The notes under the pieces were generated by a model that was not told where the DNA came from, did no database searches, and saw nothing but the letters and a program-made list of their open reading frames with translations. Below, piece after piece: positions 22,035 to 31,426 of a stretch of 39,424 bases of DNA. How positions within the stretch are numbered: the stretch's first letter is position 1; each line of letters begins with the position of its first letter. Source of the DNA: Defluviitaleaceae bacterium (lineage in GTDB: Bacteria; Bacillota_I; Bacilli_A; MOL361; Turicibacteraceae); the NCBI GenBank assembly GCA_009778135.1, contig WRKJ01000094.1:1-39424 (forward strand), read 5' to 3'. The position numbers were made by a program, and so were the translations under genes.

Positions 22035-23513
22035 ATGGTGGTTAAAAGTGACGTATTGATTATCGGAAGTGGGATCGCTGGCTTGGCGGTGGCGGAAAAA
22101 GCGAGGCACGCTAAAAAGGTTGTTATTTTGACGAAGAAAGGCAGTTTAGATGGCAATTCAGCTTTGGCACAAGGTGGTGTTGCGGTTGCCATGCAAGCAG
22201 GTGATCATTGGGAAGCCCATTTTCGCGATACCATGGCAGCAGGTTGTCAAATGAATGATTCAAAATCTGTGTCCCTATTGGTTCAAAAGGGTCCTGTTTA
22301 TGTGAAGGAGTGGATGGAAAAAGGCTTTTTATTCGACCATGATTCAGGGGGTCGCCTCTTGTTTGGAAAAGAGGCGGCGCATGAGCATCATCGCATTTTA
22401 CACGCAGGTGGTGATCGAACAGGTCTGTTGCTCATGTCTTTCATGTTACAAGAAATTAAAGAACATGTCAAGTTGATAGAAAACGAAACGGTCATTGATT
22501 TGTTGATTGAACAGCAGCGCTGCACGGGTGTTTGTACACGAAATGAAGCGGGAGAAATCACGTACTATCATGCGGACCATGTGGTCCTCGCAACAGGTGG
22601 AGTCGGTCGTTTATACGACTTGACGTCTAATCACAAATCTCTCTCAGGCGATGGCTTGGCGATGGCTTATCGCGCCGGTTGTGACTTTAAAGATTTAGAG
22701 TTTATTCAATTTCATCCGACATTGCTATGGATGAATGGAGAAAGTAAAGGCTTGATTTCTGAAGCTGTTCGTGGTGAAGGTGCTGTTTTGAAAACAGCAA
22801 AAGGGAAGCCCATTATGGCACATGAACATCCACTGAAAGACTTGGCACCGCGCGACGTGGTTGCCCGTGTGATGTTTGCCTACTTGCAAAAAGGAGAAGA
22901 CCTCTATTTAGACATTTCAATGATTCAACAATTTGAAGCCAGATTTCCGTTTATTACGCAGTTATGTGTTAAGCATGGTATTTCAATTTCAGAAGGGAAA
23001 ATTCCTGTGGCACCTGGCGCGCATTTTCATATGGGAGGTGTTAAAACCAGTCTCACCGGAAAAACAACGGTGGCAAATTTATATGCTGTTGGTGAAGTGG
23101 CGTGTTTGGGTGTGCATGGTGCCAATCGTTTAGCCAGCAATTCATTGCTCGAAGGTCTTGTATTTGGTAGTCGTTTAGGTGAGCACTTGGCCAAACAACA
23201 TTTGGTGGATTCCATTGCTGACGCAGCACAGCCGTTGTTACCTGTGCGAAAATTGAAATTGCCGACTGAAGCAGAGATTCAACAAGTGATGAGGACACAA
23301 GTTGGGATTGTTCGCAAGCAACAATCATTAGAAGCGGCTAAGTCTTGGTTTGAAAGTTATGGTGTGGGTGATTTACCAATGAAAGGCGTTCAACTTTCCG
23401 AAGAACAACTTAACATTTGGAACATGCTGACTGTTGGTTGGTTGATCACAAGTGCTGCTTTAAAGCGGACAGTAAGTATCGGTGCGCATTATTTACAAAA
23501 AGAAAGTGGATAA
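22035..23513 (+). CDS. nadB: L-aspartate oxidase
   Basis: 492 aa. N-terminal FAD motif DVLIIGSGIAGLAVAEKA, then SALAQGGVAVA and AAHEHHRILHAGGDRTG, the substrate and FAD regions of the fumarate reductase/aspartate oxidase family, and VAPGAHFHMGGVKT with LYAVGEVACLGVHGANRLASNSLLEGLVFG near residue 350. It oxidises L-aspartate to iminoaspartate, the first step of NAD synthesis. The ATG at 22035 follows GGAGG by only 3 nt; GTG 22038 in the same frame is equally possible. The C-terminal ~70 residues are shorter than in E. coli NadB. First gene of nadB-nadC-nadA, 43 nt before nadC. Confidence 0.95.
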   Translation: MVVKSDVLIIGSGIAGLAVAEKARHAKKVVILTKKGSLDGNSALAQGGVAVAMQAGDHWEAHFRDTMAAGCQMNDSKSVSLLVQKGPVYVKEWMEKGFLFDHDSGGRLLFGKEAAHEHHRILHAGGDRTGLLLMSFMLQEIKEHVKLIENETVIDLLIEQQRCTGVCTRNEAGEITYYHADHVVLATGGVGRLYDLTSNHKSLSGDGLAMAYRAGCDFKDLEFIQFHPTLLWMNGESKGLISEAVRGEGAVLKTAKGKPIMAHEHPLKDLAPRDVVARVMFAYLQKGEDLYLDISMIQQFEARFPFITQLCVKHGISISEGKIPVAPGAHFHMGGVKTSLTGKTTVANLYAVGEVACLGVHGANRLASNSLLEGLVFGSRLGEHLAKQHLVDSIADAAQPLLPVRKLKLPTEAEIQQVMRTQVGIVRKQQSLEAAKSWFESYGVGDLPMKGVQLSEEQLNIWNMLTVGWLITSAALKRTVSIGAHYLQKESG

Positions 23514-23556
23514 AGGATGGATAGAACATCAAACACGATTGAAAGGACAGAAATGA

Positions 23557-24405
23557 ATGAATCAATTGCAAGGAAAACGATTAATTGAGTCTTTTTTATT
23601 AGAAGACATCGGAAGCGGAGACTTGTCAAGTCGCATTTTTTCAAACTCAGAGACAGTCAAAGGAAGGTTTGTCGCAAAAGCAGCGGGTGTTCTTGCAGGT
23701 TGCGTTGTCATGAATTGGGTGTATGATTGCTTAGGCGAACGGGTACATGTTCATTTTCATAAGCGAGATGGTGAATGGATCAGAAAAGGAGATGTGATTG
23801 CAACAGTTGAAGGAGACGTGGCCACTTTATTGACAGGTGAACGGGTTATTTTAAACCTGATGCAACGCATGAGTGGGATTGCAACGATGACGCATCAAGC
23901 AGTGGATCAGTTGGGTGAATCCAAAACGCGCATTTGTGACACAAGAAAGACGGCACCTGGGTTACGGTTGTTTGATAAATATGCTGTCACATGTGGTGGT
24001 GGTTATAATCACCGTTTTGGCTTATATGATGGTGTGATGTTAAAAGATAATCACATCGCTTATGCAGGATCGATTTCGAAAGCAGTTGAACGCATCCGTG
24101 AAAAGGTCGGTCACATGGTTAAAATTGAAGTGGAAGTTGAGTCGAAAGCACAAGTGAAAGAAGCAGTGGCGGCCGAAGTCGATATCATCATGCTTGACAA
24201 TTTTGAACCAGAGGCATTAGAAATGCTCATTCTGCTGATTCCTGATCAAATCGTCGCAGAAGCTTCTGGTGGCATTACTTTGGAGAATCTGTCAACGTTT
24301 CGTGACTGTGGGTTGGATTATATCTCGCTTGGTTGTTTAACCCATTCTGTGAATGCGTTGGACATCAGTTTCAATATAAAAGGTGGAAACAAATGGATAT
24401 ATTAG
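23557..24405 (+). CDS. nadC: Quinolinate phosphoribosyltransferase (nicotinate-nucleotide pyrophosphorylase)
   Basis: 282 aa, normal family length. Typical stretches: FLLEDIGSGDLSS at the start, VEGDVATLLTGERVILNLMQRMSGIAT, CDTRKTAPGLRLFDKYAV (substrate-binding Arg/Lys), GGGYNHRFGLYDGVMLKDNH, IEVEVESKAQ, IMLDNFEPE and EASGGITLENL. It converts quinolinate and PRPP to nicotinate mononucleotide. Its end overlaps the start of nadA by 13 nt, so the two are translationally coupled. Confidence 0.96.
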   Translation: MNQLQGKRLIESFLLEDIGSGDLSSRIFSNSETVKGRFVAKAAGVLAGCVVMNWVYDCLGERVHVHFHKRDGEWIRKGDVIATVEGDVATLLTGERVILNLMQRMSGIATMTHQAVDQLGESKTRICDTRKTAPGLRLFDKYAVTCGGGYNHRFGLYDGVMLKDNHIAYAGSISKAVERIREKVGHMVKIEVEVESKAQVKEAVAAEVDIIMLDNFEPEALEMLILLIPDQIVAEASGGITLENLSTFRDCGLDYISLGCLTHSVNALDISFNIKGGNKWIY

Positions 24406-25493
24406 CATTTATGAAGCAAAACCAATTACCAGAAAAATACCAACAGATGACAAAAGAAGCATTGGAAGCCCGCGCTCAAGCAGTCAAAACGTATTTTGGA
24501 GAAAAATTGTTTATTTTGGGGCATCATTATCAACGAGACGAAGTGTTCCAATTTGCTGATGTGTCAGGAGATTCACTTCAATTATCACAAGTTGCAGCAC
24601 GACAAAAAGCAGCGGATTACATCGTTTTTTGTGGGGTTCATTTTATGGCTGAAACGGCAGATGTGTTATCAAGTGATCATCAACAAGTGATTTTGCCAGA
24701 TTTAAGAGCAGGTTGCCCGATGGCAGATATGGCCGATATTCATCAAGCAGAGCGGGCTTGGGTGCAGTTACAAGACACTTTTGGTGATACGATTACACCG
24801 CTCACCTATGTGAATTCAACAGCAGCAATTAAAGCGTTCTGTGGACGAAATGAAGGTGCAACAGTGACGTCTACCAATGCAAAAAAAGTACTCACGTGGG
24901 CATTCACGCGAAAAGAACGGATTTTATTTTTGCCTGATCAACATTTAGGACGTAATACAGCCTATGATTTAGGGATTCTTTTATCAGAAATGGCAGTTTG
25001 GGATCCTGAAAAAGAAGCACTCATTTACGAAGGTGATGTTGCAAAAATTAAAGTCATCCTCTGGAAAGGCCATTGCTCTGTACATCAAAATTTTACAACG
25101 GCTAATATTGAGCAAATTCGCAAAGCAGATCCAGAGATGCGTATCCTTGTGCATCCAGAATGCTGTCGTGAAGTCGTCGAGTTAGCTGATGATAACGGAT
25201 CAACCCATTATATCATTCAAACCATTGAACAAGCACCAGCAGGGAGCAAATGGGCCATTGGGACAGAAATGAACTTGGTCAAACGCCTCATTGCCAACCA
25301 TCCCAACAAAGAAATCATCTCGCTTAATCCTTATTTCTGTGCGTGCTTAACGATGAATCGCATTGATTTACCGCATTTGGTGTGGGCATTAGACGAACTA
25401 GCAAAAGGCAATGTCATCAATCGAATTACCGTTGCTAAAGCAGTTGCTGATGAAGCCAAGCTCGCATTGGATCGCATGTTGCGTCTAAGCTGA
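24393..25493 (+). CDS. nadA: Quinolinate synthase (4Fe-4S)
   Basis: 366 aa, close to B. subtilis NadA. HHYQRDEVFQFADVSGDSLQLS and CGVHFMAETADVL hold the first cluster Cys; further Cys lie in WKGHCSVHQNF / HPECCREVVELADDNGST and NPYFCACLTMNRI. FLPDQHLGRNTAYDLG and TEMNLVKRL are family motifs. It condenses iminoaspartate with dihydroxyacetone phosphate to quinolinate using a 4Fe-4S cluster, for which the divergent NifS is the likely sulfur donor. The ATG at 24393 lies behind AAAGGTGG inside the end of nadC. Last gene of the operon, followed by a terminator. Confidence 0.96.
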   Translation: MDILAFMKQNQLPEKYQQMTKEALEARAQAVKTYFGEKLFILGHHYQRDEVFQFADVSGDSLQLSQVAARQKAADYIVFCGVHFMAETADVLSSDHQQVILPDLRAGCPMADMADIHQAERAWVQLQDTFGDTITPLTYVNSTAAIKAFCGRNEGATVTSTNAKKVLTWAFTRKERILFLPDQHLGRNTAYDLGILLSEMAVWDPEKEALIYEGDVAKIKVILWKGHCSVHQNFTTANIEQIRKADPEMRILVHPECCREVVELADDNGSTHYIIQTIEQAPAGSKWAIGTEMNLVKRLIANHPNKEIISLNPYFCACLTMNRIDLPHLVWALDELAKGNVINRITVAKAVADEAKLALDRMLRLS

Positions 25494-25522
25494 TAAGTCT
25501 TGATGAATTTGCTTAGATGATT

Positions 25523-25554
25523 AAAAAAGCCTTCGTTCAAAACGAGGGCTTTTT
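25523..25554. terminator. Bidirectional terminator between nadA and ppc
   Basis: AAAAAGCC-T-TCGTT (25524-25537) pairs with AACGA-G-GGCTTTTT (25541-25554) around CAA. A-tract and T-tract flank it, and it serves both convergent genes. Its right end touches the stop codon of ppc. Confidence 0.9.
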
Positions 25555-28324
25555 AGCCTGTATTCCTCAAACCAGCTGCAATGCCGCTAATTGTCAGTAA
25601 GGTTTGGGTTAACAGTTCCTTTTGTAAGGTTTCGTCTAATTCATCGGCAACACGGAGTTTTTCTAGCAGATCAACTTGCAAGTAGTTCAGGGGGTCTACA
25701 TAGGGGTTACGGTAATGAATGGAATCTTTAATTCGTGGATAATGTTCAAGTAGTTCAGACGTTTGTGAAATGTTAAGCACCATCTCTTTTGTTTTCTCAA
25801 ATTCCGTTTTGATTAAATCGAAGATGCGTGATGCTGCAGGTTGATCTGTTGCAAGCGGCAAGTAAGCTTCAGCTGTTTTCATATCAGCTTTCATCAACGC
25901 CATATGCAAATTATCGATAATGGCAGTAAAAAAGGGCCATTCTTTATAAAGGACTTGCATCATGTTCAAGTTACGTGGATCTTTTTCAGCAAAAGTGTGC
26001 AAGCCAGTTCCAGCCGCATACCAGCCTGGTAAAAGTTGACGGTTTTGCATCCAACCGAATACCCATGGGATGGCACGTAATCCTTCAAAACTTGGCTTGT
26101 TTTGACGTCGCATCGGACGTGATCCGATATTAAGGGCGCCGATTTCATTTAGGGGTGAGACCTCGCTATAATAGTTGAAAATATCACCATCTTCAAAAAT
26201 AAGACTGCGGTATTTTTGAAAAGAGGCTTCTGCGATATCGTTTAAAGTGTCAAGCCAGTACTGTTCTTGATAAACAGGATGATCTGTACATGAGATTTTT
26301 AAAGATGATGTAACCGTTTGAAGCAAGGTTGAAGCGGCTTGCTCAAGACTTCTCATTGCAATGTCTGCCAACAAGTAACGAGAAGCTAATACTTCACCTT
26401 GTTCCGTGATTTTAATCCCACTGGTGACCGTTTGAGTAGGTTGAGATAAAATACTTTTATTTAAAGGACTACCACCGCGCCCAAGAGAACCACCACGACC
26501 GTGGAAAAATTTAATGTGAATCCCATACTGACTGGCAAGGGCATTAATTTCAATTTGAGCTTGGTATAATTTCCAGTTGGCAGCTAAAGTGCCACCATCT
26601 TTATTCCCATCTGAATAACCTAGCATGACTTCTTGCTTATTGCCAAGTAGGGATAAATGATGTCGATAGATGGGCATTTCAAACAGTTGACGCATAATGT
26701 CTTGTCCTGCTGTTAAGTCATCAATGGTTTCAAGTAAAGGTGAAATGTTTAACGTACTGGTGATTTGACCATTTGGATGTAAATAATACAAGCCGACTTC
26801 TTTGGCTAAGACGAGTACTTCTAATAAGTCACTCGGTGCTTGTGTCATACTGATGAGGTAAATAGGGGTGGCAACAGGTCCAAATTCGTCATGGGCGCGC
26901 TTAATGGTTTTGAAAGTAGCGATTACTTCACGGGTGGCTTCTGAATAACTTTCACCAAGCAGTAACATCGGCCGTGGATCTACCAAAGCGTGATTTAACA
27001 CATCGATTTTTTCTGATTCTGGCAAGTTGGCATAATCTTTGGTGATGTTGATTTTTCCGAGAATTTCTGCAATGGCTGTTTCATGCTCGCCACTGTGGTT
27101 GCGGATTTCTAAAGATGCCAAATGGAAACCAAACAATTCAATTTGACGAATGAAGCGACTGATGCGTCGGAATTCGTCTTGAGAAGGCAAGTGAAGTTTT
27201 AAACTTTCACGAATGATTTTAACCTCTTTTAAAAGCTCCGCTGTTGATTTATAGCCGTCTTCAGAGACGCCCACCTGGGTAAGTCGATAACGCATGAACG
27301 TCAACGCACGGCGATACATTTCTGTTTCGACTGGCCATCTGTCAGCTTCATTTAAGTATTTCGTTTCTTTGCGGGCAATCAGCTGCATTAAATCGGCACT
27401 GACTTTGATTCTTGTCGTACAGTAGCTGTAACGGTCAATGAGGTGGTCAAAAGCTTCTAAATATTTTTTCAAGACGAGCTCACGTTGCAACTCTAATGTT
27501 TTCCAAGTCACTTCATGCGTGACAAATGGATTACCGTCGCGATCACCACCTATCCATGAACCGAAGCGAATAAAGTTGGGAATTTTCCAAACTTCACCTG
27601 GGAAATGTTTACGCAAGCTAATAGCGAGTTCGCGATGAACATCTGGTAACACGTCAAAAAGGGTTTGGTCAAAATAATAAAGCCCACTTTTGACTTCATC
27701 TGGGACGGTTGGTTTCTTGTTATGGAGTTCATTTGTTTGCCAAAGAATGGCGACTTCGTTCAAAATATTTTGTTTAATGAACTCAATTTCTTTTTCAGTT
27801 AAAATCGGATTATCCAATGATTTTAAGCGTATCCCTAGGCGTTTTTGGATTTCTAACACTTGACGCTTGGTCGCTTCTGTCGGGTGAGCTGTCATAATGA
27901 GTTCTAATGAAAGATGTGGCAATGCTTGTCTAATGTCTTCAGCTTGATAGCCAGCTTCTTTTAAGTTCAAAACAGCATTTTCAATGGAAAAGGGTTGAGC
28001 TGTTTTTGTATCTTCTAGCTGGTATTGGCGGTTGCGCCTCATGCGGTGATTTTGTTCAGCCACATTGATCAAATGAAAATAGGTCGCAAAAGCACGAATC
28101 ACATCTTGACGTACGTGTCCGTTGAGTCCAGCAACTTCTTCTCGGAGCTGTGCATAGGCTTCAGCACTCATCTCAAGACGTGCTTTTTTTGACAAGTCTT
28201 TTATTTTTTCGACTGTCGTTACGAGGCTTTCACCGCCATGCGTCAATAAAATTTCGCTGAGCATGTCTCCTAATAACGCCATATCCTTGTGCAATAATTC
28301 AGTTGTTACATCTTGCTGTGCCAT
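25553..28324 (-). CDS. ppc: Phosphoenolpyruvate carboxylase
   Basis: 923 aa. Signature blocks: ELIMTAHPTEATKRQVLEIQ with the catalytic His near residue 144, FGSWIGGDRDGNPFVTHEVT, MLGYSDGNKDGGTLAANW, and FHGRGGSLGRGGSP near residue 605. The C-terminus GIAAGLRNTG matches the conserved QNTG end that contacts the active site. It forms oxaloacetate from PEP and bicarbonate, refilling the aspartate pool that feeds nadB next door. The ribosome binding site is distant (GAGG about 13 nt before ATG), but no better start exists. Monocistronic, with its own promoter and a shared terminator. Confidence 0.97.
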   Translation of the reverse strand: MAQQDVTTELLHKDMALLGDMLSEILLTHGGESLVTTVEKIKDLSKKARLEMSAEAYAQLREEVAGLNGHVRQDVIRAFATYFHLINVAEQNHRMRRNRQYQLEDTKTAQPFSIENAVLNLKEAGYQAEDIRQALPHLSLELIMTAHPTEATKRQVLEIQKRLGIRLKSLDNPILTEKEIEFIKQNILNEVAILWQTNELHNKKPTVPDEVKSGLYYFDQTLFDVLPDVHRELAISLRKHFPGEVWKIPNFIRFGSWIGGDRDGNPFVTHEVTWKTLELQRELVLKKYLEAFDHLIDRYSYCTTRIKVSADLMQLIARKETKYLNEADRWPVETEMYRRALTFMRYRLTQVGVSEDGYKSTAELLKEVKIIRESLKLHLPSQDEFRRISRFIRQIELFGFHLASLEIRNHSGEHETAIAEILGKINITKDYANLPESEKIDVLNHALVDPRPMLLLGESYSEATREVIATFKTIKRAHDEFGPVATPIYLISMTQAPSDLLEVLVLAKEVGLYYLHPNGQITSTLNISPLLETIDDLTAGQDIMRQLFEMPIYRHHLSLLGNKQEVMLGYSDGNKDGGTLAANWKLYQAQIEINALASQYGIHIKFFHGRGGSLGRGGSPLNKSILSQPTQTVTSGIKITEQGEVLASRYLLADIAMRSLEQAASTLLQTVTSSLKISCTDHPVYQEQYWLDTLNDIAEASFQKYRSLIFEDGDIFNYYSEVSPLNEIGALNIGSRPMRRQNKPSFEGLRAIPWVFGWMQNRQLLPGWYAAGTGLHTFAEKDPRNLNMMQVLYKEWPFFTAIIDNLHMALMKADMKTAEAYLPLATDQPAASRIFDLIKTEFEKTKEMVLNISQTSELLEHYPRIKDSIHYRNPYVDPLNYLQVDLLEKLRVADELDETLQKELLTQTLLTISGIAAGLRNTG

Positions 28325-28361
28325 AGATTTTACACATCCTCATAAAAGATAGATTTTAAAT

Positions 28362-28390
28362 AATATATCACAAATGTCGATGTATGCCAA
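28362..28390 (-). promoter_or_regulatory. ppc promoter
   Basis: On the minus strand TTGGCA (28390-28385), 17-bp spacer, TATATT (28367-28362), about 38 bp before the ppc start. Confidence 0.65.
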
Positions 28391-28422
28391 GATGAAAGTG
28401 TATAACAAGCTCTTTTTTTTCC

Positions 28423-28451
28423 TTGCTTACTGTGGCGGGATTTGATAGAAT
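28423..28451 (+). promoter_or_regulatory. Promoter of the aminotransferase-S1-pgi group
   Basis: TTGCTT (28423-28428), 17-bp spacer ending TGA (extended -10), TAGAAT (28446-28451), about 47 bp before the ATG. Confidence 0.6.
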
Positions 28452-28498
28452 AAGAAAATGAGATCATCATGTTGATATGAAAACTAGGAGATGCCCGT

Positions 28499-29662
28499 AT
28501 GAAAGAATTATTAAACAGTCGTTTGGGGGAAGCGGAAGAGAGCTTGATTAGAAAATTTAGTCAATTAGCTGTTAAGCTTGGTGCCAAGCATATTTTAACA
28601 CTCGGCGAGCCAGATTTTGATACGCCAAATGAAATGAAACAAAGCTTGGTTAAAGCCCTTGAAGCTGGAAAAACCAGTTATGGCATGAGCGCTGGCAATG
28701 AAGATTTTCGCCAAGCCATTAGCGCGTTTGAAAAACGCGTTAATCACGTTCAGTATGACCCATCTGAAATTGTCATAACGGCTGGTGCAACAGAGTCGTT
28801 AACAGTGGCATTATTAACCATGTTGAATCCAGGAGATGAAGTGATCAATTTAACACCTGCTTATCCATTGTATAAAAATGTCGTCACCTTTGCAGGTGCG
28901 AAAATGGTTAACATCGACATTTCAAAACATCACTTCCAATTGTCGACTGACGTACTTGAAGCGGCCATTACGAAGCAGACAAAAGTGATTGTTTTAACGT
29001 CACCTAACAATCCAACAGGCACCATGCTCTCTGATGAATCATTGGACGTGGTGTATGAAGCCGTTAAAAAACATCAATTCTTTGTGATCAGTGATGAAGT
29101 TTATAATCAAATTGTCTACGATAAACGTCGCTTAGGTTTCTCTAAATATCAAGATATTCGGGACTATATCATCGTGTGTCAAAGCTTGTCTAAGCCTTAT
29201 GCCATGACAGGTTGGCGCTTAGGTTATTTAATGGCACCGAAGTGGTTTATTGAAGAAGCAACGAAAGCGCATCAGTATATGGTGCTGACGGTGAATACAT
29301 TTGTTCAAGATGGGGGCATCACAGCCCTTGATTACGATGTGACGGAGATGGTGACTTCTTATCGGGTACGGCGAGATTATGTGATGGGTCGTTTAACGGC
29401 AATGGGGCTTGATTTCCCAAATCCAGATGGTGCCTTCTACATTTTTCCGTCGATTAAAAAATTTGGCTTGGGTTCATGGGCGTTTTGCGAACAGCTGGTT
29501 CATGCTGAAGGCGTTGCGTTGGTGCCAGGTCTTTGCTTTGATGCAGATGATCATATCCGCGTGAGTTATTGTGTCGATATGAAAACGTTAGAAGCAGGGC
29601 TGGATGGCTTAGAACGATTTGTGGCAACACTGTTAGGTGAATCTGATGAAAAGCCGTTATGA
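28499..29662 (+). CDS. Class I PLP-dependent aminotransferase (AlaT/PatA/AraT-like)
   Basis: 387 aa. Fold type I landmarks: LGEPDFDTP, SYGMSAGNEDFRQAI, ITAGATESL, PAYPLYKN, SPNNPTGTML, ISDEVYNQIVYD, SLSKPYAMTGWRLGY with PLP Lys232, and the C-terminal HIRVSYC Arg that binds the substrate carboxylate. The specificity (alanine, aspartate or aromatic) cannot be fixed. In B. subtilis yugH (alaT) sits beside yugI and pgi as here, so an AlaT-like role is likely. AGGAG lies 8 nt before ATG. Its 3' end overlaps the S1-domain gene by 17 nt. Confidence 0.88.
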   Translation: MKELLNSRLGEAEESLIRKFSQLAVKLGAKHILTLGEPDFDTPNEMKQSLVKALEAGKTSYGMSAGNEDFRQAISAFEKRVNHVQYDPSEIVITAGATESLTVALLTMLNPGDEVINLTPAYPLYKNVVTFAGAKMVNIDISKHHFQLSTDVLEAAITKQTKVIVLTSPNNPTGTMLSDESLDVVYEAVKKHQFFVISDEVYNQIVYDKRRLGFSKYQDIRDYIIVCQSLSKPYAMTGWRLGYLMAPKWFIEEATKAHQYMVLTVNTFVQDGGITALDYDVTEMVTSYRVRRDYVMGRLTAMGLDFPNPDGAFYIFPSIKKFGLGSWAFCEQLVHAEGVALVPGLCFDADDHIRVSYCVDMKTLEAGLDGLERFVATLLGESDEKPL

Positions 29663-30005
29663 ATTTAAAGAAGGTGATGTGATCGAAGGTCGTATTACCG
29701 GCATTCAACCTTACGGCATCTTTATTAAACTCAATGATGAATGTAGTGGACTGGTTCATGCAACGGAACTCGAAAAGCTAGAAAACGAAAATCCCAGTCG
29801 CTTTTTTAAAATTGGTCAATCGCTTAAAGTAAAGGTTTTGAGGGTTAAACCAGGAGGCAGACAAGCCGTCTTGAAACTTCAAAGAGCAACCCATTTAAAG
29901 CGAAGAATGGGTGCGAGGGGTTTTGAGACGGAAAATGGCTTTTTACAGTTGAAACGTCAACTACCTATTTGGGTGCGGGAAGCAAAAAATAATCACAATA
30001 GATAA
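29646..30005 (+). CDS. S1 RNA-binding domain protein (YugI/CvfD-like)
   Basis: 119 aa. One S1 domain fills residues ~6-75: [20 protein letters not shown], then [16 protein letters not shown], then [26 protein letters not shown] short basic tail follows ([12 protein letters not shown]). YugI (GSP13) in Bacillus and CvfD in streptococci are ribosome-associated or post-transcriptional regulators with this layout. The start ATG 29646 lies within the end of the aminotransferase gene, 5 nt after AGGTGA, so translation is coupled. It is followed at 25 bp by pgi, repeating the B. subtilis order. Confidence 0.85.
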   Translation: MKSRYEFKEGDVIEGRITGIQPYGIFIKLNDECSGLVHATELEKLENENPSRFFKIGQSLKVKVLRVKPGGRQAVLKLQRATHLKRRMGARGFETENGFLQLKRQLPIWVREAKNNHNR

Positions 30006-30030
30006 GGTGAAAGAAATGAGGGGTAAAGAA

Positions 30031-31383
30031 ATGGCAAAGTTTTTAACGCTAGACGACAGTAACACCAAACATTTTATCGATGCCCATGAAATAGCTGCGT
30101 ACACACCCATTGTAAACGTGTTGCATGAGGCGATCCATCATCAAACAGGTGCAGGAAACGACTTCTTAGGTTGGGTGACATTACCAACGACTTACGACAA
30201 GGCTGAGTTTACACGCATCCAAAGCGCTGCTGCAAAGATTCAAGCTGATTCTGATGTCTTATTGGTGATTGGCATTGGTGGTTCGTATTTAGGTGCGCGT
30301 GCAGCGATTGAAGCATTAACGCATCATTTTTACAACCTATTAGACAAAACAAGTCGTCAAACACCAGAAGTCATTTTCGTCGGACATCACATTTCGGCGA
30401 CATATATGAAAGAACTGATGGATTATCTTGCAAATAAATCATTTTCAATTAATGTGATTTCTAAATCAGGGACAACGACTGAACCGGCGATTGCTTTTCG
30501 CATGTTCAAAAAATTACTCGTTCAAAAAGTCGGTCAAGCTGAAGCTGTTAACCGAATCTATGCCACAACAGATGAAAAAGTGGGTGCTTTAAAAACATTA
30601 GCAGATACAGAAGGCTTTGAAACATTTGTTGTACCAGACGATGTAGGCGGACGTTTTTCCGTATTGACAGCAGTGGGGTTGTTACCGATTGCAGCAACTG
30701 GCGTGAATATTCAAGAACTGATGGATGGCGCTGCTGCTGCGAAAGAAAGGTATGACCATCCGGCGTTGAGCGAAAATGAAGCTTATCAGTATGCGGTGTT
30801 AAGAAATATTTTGTATGCAAAAGGTTATACCATTGAAATGCTCATTAATTATGAGCCATCATTAACTTTATTTAGTGAATGGTGGAAACAGCTATTTGGA
30901 GAATCTGAAGGAAAAGATCATAAAGGAATCTTTCCAGCTTCGGCATCTTTTTCAACTGATTTGCATTCCATGGGTCAGTATGTGCAAGCGGGTCGACGTA
31001 CTTTATTTGAAACGGTCCTTCAGGTGACTCAGCCACGCTTTGATTTAACGATTGAAGCTGAAGCCATCGATTTAGATGGGCTGAATTACCTAGCAGGTCA
31101 AACGGTGGATTTTGTTAACAAGAAAGCGTTCCAAGGAACCGTTTTGGCTCATGTGGATGGCGGTGTCCCTAACTTGATTGTTGAAGTACCAAAGATGACA
31201 CCTTATGCTTTTGGTTACTTGGTTTACTTCTTTGAAAAGGCTTGCGCCATGAGCGGATACCTCCTTGGTGTCAACCCCTTTGATCAACCTGGTGTGGAAG
31301 CTTACAAAAAAAACATGTTTGCATTGCTTGGAAAGCCTGGAAATGAAAAGTTGAAGGCTGAACTTGAAGCGAGATTGACCTAA
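30031..31383 (+). CDS. pgi: Glucose-6-phosphate isomerase
   Basis: 450 aa from the ATG at 30031 (GAGGGG 7 nt upstream), the usual length in Bacilli; ATG 30016 or GTG 30007 would add 5-8 residues. Family motifs: [31 protein letters not shown] (sugar phosphate binding), [37 protein letters not shown] and the C-terminal [13 protein letters not shown] with the catalytic Lys. It interconverts glucose-6-phosphate and fructose-6-phosphate; the latter is also the product of NagB in this window. Confidence 0.97.
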   Translation: MAKFLTLDDSNTKHFIDAHEIAAYTPIVNVLHEAIHHQTGAGNDFLGWVTLPTTYDKAEFTRIQSAAAKIQADSDVLLVIGIGGSYLGARAAIEALTHHFYNLLDKTSRQTPEVIFVGHHISATYMKELMDYLANKSFSINVISKSGTTTEPAIAFRMFKKLLVQKVGQAEAVNRIYATTDEKVGALKTLADTEGFETFVVPDDVGGRFSVLTAVGLLPIAATGVNIQELMDGAAAAKERYDHPALSENEAYQYAVLRNILYAKGYTIEMLINYEPSLTLFSEWWKQLFGESEGKDHKGIFPASASFSTDLHSMGQYVQAGRRTLFETVLQVTQPRFDLTIEAEAIDLDGLNYLAGQTVDFVNKKAFQGTVLAHVDGGVPNLIVEVPKMTPYAFGYLVYFFEKACAMSGYLLGVNPFDQPGVEAYKKNMFALLGKPGNEKLKAELEARLT

Positions 31384-31426
31384 CTTAACCAGACTGAAAA
31401 CGCATTAAAAAAAAGGAGAGGAACAC

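Noticed and set aside
21926-22192. 89-codon N-terminal extension of the NifS-like protein
   Set aside because: It is antisense to nadB, and a good ribosome binding site and the family's standard N-terminus lie at 21925.
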